Source: Neurospora tetraspora (taxonomy: Eukaryota; Ascomycota; Sordariomycetes; Sordariales; Sordariaceae). From it: a DNA stretch of 64,000 bases. Positions 56,863 through 64,000 of this stretch are shown here, piece after piece (position 1 is the first letter of the stretch; every line of letters starts with the position of its first letter). The notes beneath the pieces are model-generated. The model had not been told where the DNA came from, did not search any database, and saw nothing but the letters and a program-made list of their open reading frames with translations. Both the position numbers and the translations under genes were made by a program. The stretch covers positions 3,720,001 to 3,784,000 of the forward strand of contig NW_026944383.1 of NCBI RefSeq assembly GCF_033439725.1, read 5' to 3'.

Positions 56863-58281
56863 CTACAAATACACCTCCACCCCTTCCGCAAACCTCTCAA
56901 AAATCCTCAAATCCACCGCCTCCGCCATCACCCGATACCCCTCCGGATTCAAATGCAAATAATCCCCACTATCCCACCTCTTATCCAGCATCGTCCCATT
57001 CTTTTGGTCTCTCACAGCTCTATCAAAGTCCACCACCGCATCAAACCGTCCACTCCTTCGAATCCACTCATTAACCCTCTGTCTCGTCTTCTCCCTCTCC
57101 GGCTCACCATACGCCTGCCCGGGCCCACTCATAGGTGTGATAGTCGCCCCGAACGCCGCGATTCCGCGAGAGTGTAAGCGCGTAATCATCTGCTCGTAGG
57201 CAGAGATCAGTCGGTCGCCGACGGATTGTTGGGAGACCTGGTCAAGCGAGGCGGTGCCGATGTCGTTGACGCCTTCGAAGATCAGTGTGTAGCGCACCCC
57301 GTTGCCAGGGCGGGCGAGAACGTCGCGCTCGATGCGGCCGAGGGCGTTGGGGCCGAGACCGTCGGCCAGGACGCGGTTGCCGCCGGCGGCTTGGTTGATG
57401 ACTGAGATGGAAGACAACGAGCGACCGGCTTTTTGCAGGCGAGCGAGAAGCTGGTCGGGCCAGCGGTTATTGGCGTTGGTGGTGGAGCCGCGGCCGTCGG
57501 TGATGGAGTCGCCGACGATGTAGAGGGCGGAGGCACGCTCGGGCTGGTAGGCCTCGATGGAGGAGAGGAAGTACCAGTGGTCAGTGCTTGCTACTCCGGC
57601 TGCGGAGGACGACAGGTCGGCGGCCGAAACGAGGTTGCCCGGCGCAAGCCAGCTGGTTGTGCGGCTACCCGGGTGTCCGGTGATGGACTGGCCGGTCTGG
57701 CCGGTAGCGAAGTAGAGCGTGACGGTCAGGACGGACTGGGCCTTGACTTGGATCTTGATGGGGTCCGAGACAACCAGGGCGCCGTTGGGGACGAGGAAGT
57801 CGGGCCGGCCTCCTGAGAAGGTGACGGTTTTGACGGACCCGGGCTTGATGGCGCTGGAGCCGGCCCCTGTTCCGGATGCGGGCAGAGCGACGGTGGCTGC
57901 GGTGATGGGCAGATCAGAACCGCCGAAGGCGTTGCTGAAGCTCAGCCGGATGGTCGAGGCATCTTGGGTGATGTAGACTGTCTGGCGCAAGGTGGCGTTT
58001 TTGAAGACCGCGTCTCCGCCGTTCTGAGGGTTTCAGTTATGTTAGTCCGTGTACCGTTTCTCTCGGCTTTCTGTTTCTGGCAAGTCAGGATGTCGAGTTC
58101 GGACACAACTTACATAAGGAGCGGGAGGGAGGTTCCCTGGCTCAACGAGCTGTGGCATGGAGCCCCAGATATCGAGCCATTGATTCGAGCTCTTCGCAGA
58201 AACGGAGGAAGAGGAGCACAAGATCAACGCTCCAGTGAGGAGATTCTTCAGGCCGAAGCCTGTGGACGATGAACCGAACAT
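56863..58281 (-). CDS. Secreted GDSL/SGNH esterase
   Basis: Two exons, 58281-58114 and 58023-56863, give 442 aa (90-nt intron, GTAAGT donor, CTCAG acceptor). The N terminus is a signal peptide (about residues 1-29, LLTGALILCSSSSVSA). A jelly-roll-like part at about 40-210 (RQTVYITQDASTIRLSFSNA, then GSRTTSWLAPGN) precedes the SGNH hydrolase fold. Block I is GDSITDG with nucleophile Ser229, block II NQAAGGNRVL, block III GVNDIG with Asn309, and block V DYLHLNPEGY with Asp410 and His413. Such enzymes deacylate polysaccharides or lipids outside the cell. The same two-part layout occurs in bacterial and fungal secreted SGNH esterases thought to act on plant cell-wall material; the substrate is not evident here. 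Reading exon 2 alone would lose the signal peptide. Confidence 0.92.
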
Positions 58282-59358
58282 GGCGGCGAGGACAACTCTT
58301 GAACGTTGCTATTGTTCAGAAACAGCAAAGCACAACCTCGTCGAGGGATCAGCCTACTCTTCCCATATTGGCTGTCATCCATCCAGGGCGGATGGGTTAT
58401 ATATTGATATTAACCTATGCAGGAACATGACGATGGTGTAACTGTCCGTGGTCGGTCGATAAGAGAATCCATTCCGGGAACCCGGGATGAGATATCCCAA
58501 GGTATCACGGTGAGATATTAGGCTAAATGGCGTATTCCTAGTTCTACCATCACTGGGCGATGGCTAGCGAGCCATGTTCTTCGGTTGACTGGAGAGAAAA
58601 CATGGGAATAGTTCGGAGCATGGCCGGTTTTCTCCAAACGCTCTAGTGGAACGAGGAGAGCGCCATTCACCACGCTCCGGCATTCTCGATCCCCACATCG
58701 GCTGGTGTTTTTCCTGTTCCCTTATTCCTTTCACCCTTGCGATACTTGAACCCCGCATGAACATTTTCCGGGGTAGCGAAGTTGCATTGCATTTATGTAT
58801 CTGGCCGTCACGGCCAGGTGGTATCGTTCGTCCATCGTCCCAATGATCAAGCTTGTTCCAAGTTGGTTCAAAGAAATATCATGATCATGTATTGCTATCG
58901 TGGACGTCTTAGACAGAATGAAAGCGAACATATCCCCAAACATACTAACTTCTCCTTTTGTTATCCAAAATCCAGTCATTGGTTTTTCCAACTCTATTTT
59001 GCCAGGATGCGCCCGCTGTTATCCAATTTTAATCCAAACGTCCCATCCATCTCGTTACAACAACAAAACACGACTCGACAACGCTTTCCCGCTATGTTAC
59101 CGAAACATGAAAGCAAACAAAGTCCCAATGAAAAGGGGAAATCATCGAAGAAGAACAGAAAGGTGGAGGTAATACAAGGCTGGCTAAATGATATAGTCAT
59201 GAAACAAGATGGGCAAGAACTGTCCCATACGAGAAGAGTTGGGACAATGGAAGGAATAAGGCTGACCAGGAAAAGTACAGACAAAGGACAAGACATCATC
59301 ATCAACATCAGGCACATGATGCCACAATGGGAGCAACAGCAAAAGAGCTATGTGCTCC
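58282..59358. other. Intergenic: GDSL esterase upstream region and 3' flank of the next gene
   Basis: About 1.1 kb. A frame at 58782-59378 (+) runs antisense into the neighbouring gene's end and has no recognisable product. A candidate TATA box for the esterase is listed separately. Confidence 0.5.
58397..58404 (-). promoter_or_regulatory. Candidate TATA box of the GDSL esterase gene
   Basis: ATATATAA on the minus strand lies about 115-125 bp upstream of the esterase ATG. Position and sequence fit a core promoter element. No transcript start is known. Confidence 0.4.
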
Positions 59359-60045
59359 TCAGTCAGAAAGAGGCATAGGGTCCTCAAGCAGGTCGAGGGT
59401 CGAGACTCGACGGGGATGTCTGCCATCTGGCTCCCCGCACCATCCGCCGGAACCCGCAATAAGGCTCGCCTGCTCCGGGGACGAGGGAACATATGCCCAG
59501 TCAGATCCGACGCTGCTCGAAATGCTTTGCTTGGACTTGGGAGGCTTTGTGGTCGGAGGGTTTTCGGAGACCACAGGTCTGGCAAGCCGACCAACGAAGC
59601 CGGCGCCCTCAATCCAGCTGGGTATGTTGCCAACGTAGGGTTGGGCCATTACCTCACTATATCGCCCTAGGACCGATGCAGTGAGAGAAGGGCCTTTGGG
59701 AAGGGACTGGCTAGCCGTCAGAGGTGGAGCCGTAGCTACTGTTTCCTGGCGATTCATGACCTCGTCGGCGAAGAAGGTCTGGTCCGAGCTTGCGGTCTCC
59801 GTTGAGCATCCGTGAGATCTAGCGCGATAGGGTATCTCATGAGTGCCAGTGATGAGATCACCTTGGGCAATCTCGGATGCCAAGGCGCCGTTGTAACTGG
59901 AAGAGGATATGCTGGCGACTTGGGCTGATGACTCGTTGTCATCGTTGTATTCAGGCGTTCTGTCCTTGGTGTGGCGACTTGTATGGAATTCGATCGTCGT
60001 CCAGCTATCGCTGGGAGCGGACTTGGACCCCATTGAAGAGTGCAT
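59359..60045 (-). CDS. Unrecognised protein, possibly lineage-specific
   Basis: Uninterrupted 228-aa frame from ATG to TAG/TAA-type stop. I do not recognise the family. No signal peptide or membrane helix is present; the sequence is Ser/Thr/Pro-rich and largely disordered-looking, with acidic spots (DDNESSAQ, LDLLEDPMPLSD at the end). The central SYNGALASEIAQGDLITGTH and SWIEGAGFVGRLARPVV stretches look like ordered short motifs. The frame is the longest on either strand in this region and its amino-acid make-up is protein-like. A long 5' region up to about 60.7 kb holds a TTTATAAA near 60650, too far upstream to be sure it belongs here. Could be a fungal-specific gene of unknown role. Confidence 0.55.
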   Translation of the reverse strand: MHSSMGSKSAPSDSWTTIEFHTSRHTKDRTPEYNDDNESSAQVASISSSSYNGALASEIAQGDLITGTHEIPYRARSHGCSTETASSDQTFFADEVMNRQETVATAPPLTASQSLPKGPSLTASVLGRYSEVMAQPYVGNIPSWIEGAGFVGRLARPVVSENPPTTKPPKSKQSISSSVGSDWAYVPSSPEQASLIAGSGGWCGEPDGRHPRRVSTLDLLEDPMPLSD

Positions 60046-63000
60046 TCTTTCAGTGTTGTGTCGAGAAAGTGTTGACGGGTTTTGTGCTCAATGGAGCAGC
60101 GAGTCCAACAAGGCGTTATTGCGTTAGGGAAAGTATGTTTTGCTTTGAAGATTGTACAGTCGTGTGACGGACGGAGAAGGACGTATGGGATCGGACGACG
60201 GGTGGATGGGTTCGGATGGACAATGGGTGGGATGATGGGTTCGGATGACGACGATGTGGGTGACAAGGTGGGAGTGCTCAAGTGTTCGGACAATTGACGG
60301 GAACAGTGGTCTGTCTTGGAACTTCGTGTCTACAACAGTCAGCAACGAACCTTCACTGGGCAGCTGTTGGGATAGGAGTCACCTACTCGAGGTAGGTTGG
60401 GGTAACTGACTGATCGAGGAAGCGGAGCATCAAGGTTGTCAGAGGATGAATGGTGTTGGGACAAGTTGACGACGGCTTATCCAAACGAGGACAGCTCCAG
60501 AGCACCGACGACAGGTACGGTGTTGAACGTTTGTTACGTATGATGTCGTCGGCAACGAAGTGAGCCTGTCGCTGGAGGCAAGGTCAGATCGAGACAGAAA
60601 GGATGGGGAATGTCAACAAGAAATTTCGAAAGCAGAGGGGGGATGGAGTTTTTATAAATTGTTGAGAAGAGGGGCAGGTAGGCGTGTTTACGTAGGCAGG
60701 CAGGGGTACCTCTCTGTGTGACCTTTACCACCTACAAGTAGTGTAACCATCGTGCCATTCGACCCCTTCTCTTCTCAGCGAATTTTCAAGTTAACACAAA
60801 AGCTCGCACTCATTGCAAGTTGACGGTGGTAGGTCAAGCTACAATGAAGACGATCACGCTTCTGTAAACGATTTGACAACCACATAGCAAGAATCATAGA
60901 ATCAATATTAATTTATCCCCAACAACACCGTCCTATGATAATCTGCCTGTACAGCTAGATAGGTCACAGGAAGGCCGGGGCCATCTAAAGCCCGTCCTAC
61001 CAATATACCTAGTTACTTGCTCCTCTCCACTCCTTCCTTTCGTGGTCCACTGCAGTGAGTATTGCTCAGGGTCTACCGTCAAGGCATGAGTAGCTCCCAT
61101 CCTAGGTATGTTCTTCTCATCTAGCTGCCTTCTTTTGACATGTTCCGTCTGCGTCTGGTACCTTGTCTTTCATATTCAACATGCAGCGATTCACACGACT
61201 CGGTATTGCATCTCCCCTCAGATGTTTTCACACCCACCAGATGACGTGGTGTTCGTCAGCACTAGCAAGCTGCCAGACACCACTCACGCTACTGTATTTT
61301 CAGCAGAGAACACCGAGATTGTGCATAGCCAAGAGCAGAGAAGCTTCCCATCGCGAGCCACAGTGAAGAGATCGAAAAAACAAAGACCTTTCGGTCTCTG
61401 CGATGATTAACAGAATTGAACCCGGACTTCTCATGGCCGAGATAACAAGGGCACAGCAGCCACTCACCACATACTACCTGGTATGTCAGGTAGGCTCGAG
61501 GTGGGTAGGCTATAATTACAATCTGATCCTGGGCCTGATGGACCGGGGCGATCTCGGTCACAGGGGAGCGTCGCAACGAGATCTTCGCATTTGGCCTGTA
61601 GTGGGTTGCTTCGGGAATTAAGCATGATGATAACAAAGCTTTTGTTTCCAGGTTCTTTGAAACATTCCGTTGAAATACCCTTCCCATAAAATCTCCGCTG
61701 CGTTCCAGCAGGCTTGAGAAAAGCTACAAGGTCGAGAAGGCTGTTGAACCGGCGGGAGACGCCAAGATGGTGTAATGGTGTTTCACTCTCTGGCAATGAA
61801 GCTACATATCCTCATGAGGGTGGCAGAAATTTTCACCAGACGTCTCATGATTCGCTCTTTCTATTGCGTTCCTGAACTTCATGCCCATCATTTCGAATTG
61901 GGGCAGCCGGTTAGATCGAAAATTTGCATGTTTCGAGGTGTGTCGATATCTTGATGAGCTTGAGCTTAACACTTACTGCAAGGTACCGTCGACCCCTTCC
62001 ACTTGAGCAGCTCGTATCATTTGTAGCCTGATGGAAAAGGGTTCCCATGACCGAGTGGGACTCTCGTGGTTGGTTAATATGTTGTTGCGATAAGGTCAAT
62101 GATAGAAAAGGCTTGAGATATCGAAATATCATCATCCGTCGTTCCTGCTTGAAACCCGCTCTAACTCCATTAACACTGCTCCACCATTTTTAGCCCGTCA
62201 GGGTGCTTCTCTTTGCAGGGCCCTGCCCTGCTAGGCCGCTTGCCCTTGCGGTAGCGCGTGCATCAACCGCTGTGGGCATCATCCACTCGGGCGCCCGGCC
62301 CGGCAGGTTCTTTGTACGTATGAAAAATAGAAACATGACCTTGTCTGGAGATTACCGAAACTGCATCGCAAAGGAGACTGACCTTTTAATTCAACCTTGG
62401 CCTTGGTTGCCTTGCCTAAATGATGTCAAGACGTTTTGAAGAACTTACTGATAGAGGCGGCAGCTAGGGACGAAGTGGATGCGCCCAGGTAGTGTACTGA
62501 CCTTTGATCACCTATTGACGAGGATAACCCTGCCGGAGGATCGGCCACGGTTTCCATGTCATATCAGTTGACTTCACTCTACTGAATATGATCGTAGGAA
62601 ACGAAAAAGTAACGAAAAGGATATGGAGGTATGTAATTCAAGTGGTATCTCTCGGCTAATGGGCCGCCGGTACATAGTGACCCTCTCACGTATCGACCGA
62701 GATTCAAAGAAGTGAGGTGGAACCTCGCCTGAGTTCATCCATCCACACCACCTCCATGATATGCCCTTCCTCTGGCCTGTCTGTTCGCCCTCTCGTCGAA
62801 AAAGTCTTTGAAGGCAGGTTCTTTTGCACACATCCCTCCCCCCTGCCTTTTACAAAAGAGGCTTCTCTAGAAACGAAAATGGAAGCAGCATCAGAGCAAG
62901 TTGGGCAAGTGGGACTGTACTTACCGAACCACAACCCCAGGCGTTCCCCATCACCATCCTTGCCGCCCGCTAGTCCCGTGAGGCCTCGCACTCGATCCTT

Positions 63001-63452
63001 CCACTTTCACTTCAGTTTAGTACCTACGTATCAGAGAAGGGAAGGCTCAAACTTCAACCATGCACATGCAGGCACCGTGATTCCGTGACCGGATGAGCGA
63101 AGAAAATTCTTCTTTCTTCTTCAGTTTGATTACGTGCATCATTTTAGATCCCCGCACTATAGTGTCCAGTCACCTTGGGTACCTCTACCTACTTGTAGGT
63201 AGATATGCATCTAATCCTCAATTCTGTAGCGAGTAAACGAGACTCGCTATCTCTTGCCAGCTGAGGTGGAAGTGGCCACTGTCAATGTAACTACCCAGCT
63301 ACCATACCTTGCCTACGCAGGTATGCCCTTCCATTCCGGCAATGGAGCCAGTCTGGCAGAGCAAGTGCCAGGTTCCATCCGGCTCGGGAGCTGGTAAGGG
63401 CAAGAAAAATTGAACTGAATATGCCGAGAAGGCTACCTTCCTCGCGAAGGTA

Positions 63453-63494
63453 CTAGTGTTCGGGGAGGCCAGCAAGCTGTCCTCGCCCCTTCCC
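63453..63494. repeat. GC-rich hairpin repeat, copy A
   Basis: A 42-bp element that starts CTAGTGTTCGGGG and ends CCCCTTCCC. It shares these ends with copy B at 63686-63726. The inside folds as GGGG/CCCC, a two-nucleotide bulge, then AGG/CCT, one mismatch and CAGC/GCTG around a two-base loop. Confidence 0.7.
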
Positions 63495-63638
63495 TGGAGG
63501 GTGTAAGGCTGGATCCAGGGTTGTGGCCCGTGTAGAGCTGGATATTGGGTTGTACTGTGGTTAAAATTAAAAAGTCCCTCTAGGGAGAAATCTTTGTTTT
63601 GAAATCGAAGTGTAAATAGTGTAACCGAAGGTAGAATT

Positions 63639-63680
63639 GGAAGTGTGAATGCAAATGGAAGTGTAAATGGAAGTGCAAAT
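63639..63680. repeat. Short tandem repeat, 12-bp unit
   Basis: GGAAGTGTAAAT-like units: an 18-bp variant at 63639, then 12-bp units at 63657 and 63669 that differ at one base. A further related piece GAAGTGTAAAT lies at 63607. It ends a few bases before hairpin copy B. Confidence 0.75.
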
Positions 63681-63685
63681 GGAGG

Positions 63686-63726
63686 CTAGTGTTCGGGGCG
63701 GCAGGAAACCTGCCGCGGCCCTTCCC
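63686..63726. repeat. GC-rich hairpin repeat, copy B
   Basis: A 41-bp element with the same ends as copy A (CTAGTGTTCGGGG and CCCTTCCC). Its inside is a perfect inverted repeat, GCGGCAGG and CCTGCCGC around AAA, closed by GGG/CCC with a GG bulge. Confidence 0.75.
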
Positions 63727-64000
63727 AGAGCGAACGCGAACGCGAAGAAGTTTGGGGACGGAGAATACACTAACAGAAAAAGCGCGAAATTCAGTTAGCA
63801 CTAACAATTCTTTTGCGGGTGAAAAGTGCACTTTCGGGTCGTGCGTTATGATTTGGGTAGTGCGTGCGGGGTTTTGTATGGGGACCGCCCGCGAAAAGCA
63901 CTAACACCCTAGCCGGATTTTTTAGCGTCCGGTGAGCTGTAAGGATACATTGCAATACTGCATCTATCGACGGGTACAGGCGTTTGACAAAGTCGATCCC

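Larger units (their letters stand above)
60046..64000. other. Long gene-poor right arm with short repeats
   Basis: Almost 4 kb without a supportable gene. Frames such as 61289-61687 (-), 61464-61796 (-), 62704-62991 (-) and 62717-63088 (+) have no recognisable product and conflict. Inverted repeats are seen at 61382-61401 (arms AGACC/GGTCT) and 63187-63204 (CTACCTA and TAGGTAG arms). The end holds tandem repeats and paired hairpins, listed separately, so this may be the flank of a mobile or repeated region outside the window. Confidence 0.5.

Noticed and set aside
58782-59378. A 198-codon frame on the plus strand
   Set aside because: It overlaps the end of the minus-strand gene at 59359 and lacks any family pattern; probably 3' flank read antisense.
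61373-61560. tRNA-like or other polymerase III gene on the minus strand: GGTTCAATTC (61413-61422) followed by a T-run (61375-61380)
   Set aside because: The bases around the B-box-like motif do not form a T-arm, and no acceptor stem, D-arm or anticodon stem can be drawn. A nearby small hairpin does not rescue it.

Overview
The window is nuclear DNA of a filamentous ascomycete, most likely a sordariomycete of the Neurospora/Sordaria type. The evidence is short GT-AG introns (mostly 55-120 nt) with GTAAGT/GTACGT donors, CTAAC-like branch sites and YAG acceptors, compact intron-split housekeeping genes, and orthologues named in that group (NCA-1-type SERCA, PalC/PRR-5, MOB-2). I found no tRNA, rRNA, CRISPR, prophage or insertion sequence. 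I built all exon structures by hand from splice signals and protein family conservation.

Layout, left to right. 1-6 kb: a secreted class 3 lipase and a small cysteine-bearing secreted protein, separated by gene-poor DNA. 6-15 kb: ribosomal protein eL36, the Cdc48 cofactor UBX4/TUG, proteasome beta-3 (PUP3) and the ER/vacuolar Ca2+ pump NCA-1. 16-26 kb: tubulin cofactor A, THOC7, elongin A, the ubiquitin-like modifier NEDD8/RUB1, prohibitin-2 and the mRNA 3'-end factor RNA15/CSTF2. 26-41 kb: an MNR2-type Mg2+ transporter, a DUF3237 protein, a MOB2 kinase activator, LEO1 of the PAF1 complex, the pH-signalling BRO1 protein PalC and the glucosyltransferase ALG6. 42-60 kb: a small putative membrane protein, a cupredoxin-like single-pass membrane protein, the cargo receptor ERV29/SURF4, a Zn2Cys6 transcription factor, the ribosome biogenesis factor ERB1, a secreted GDSL esterase and an unrecognised protein. 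60-64 kb is almost gene-free. At its right end it holds short tandem repeats and two related GC-rich hairpins.

Most genes lie in alternating head-to-head and tail-to-tail pairs. Head-to-head pairs share one promoter interval: UBX4/PUP3, NCA-1/TBCA, THOC7/elongin A, PHB2/RNA15, MNR2/DUF3237, MOB2/LEO1, PalC/ALG6 and the zinc-cluster factor/ERB1. The set reads as ordinary euchromatic core genome. Transcription elongation and mRNA processing (elongin A, LEO1, THOC7, RNA15) and secretory-pathway functions (NCA-1, ALG6, ERV29) recur, but there is no sign of a dedicated gene cluster. I did not find a convincing undescribed multi-gene system. The least explained features are the paired hairpins near 63.5-63.7 kb, the cupredoxin protein that seems to lack a copper ligand, and several extreme exon structures (PUP3, NEDD8, MOB2).
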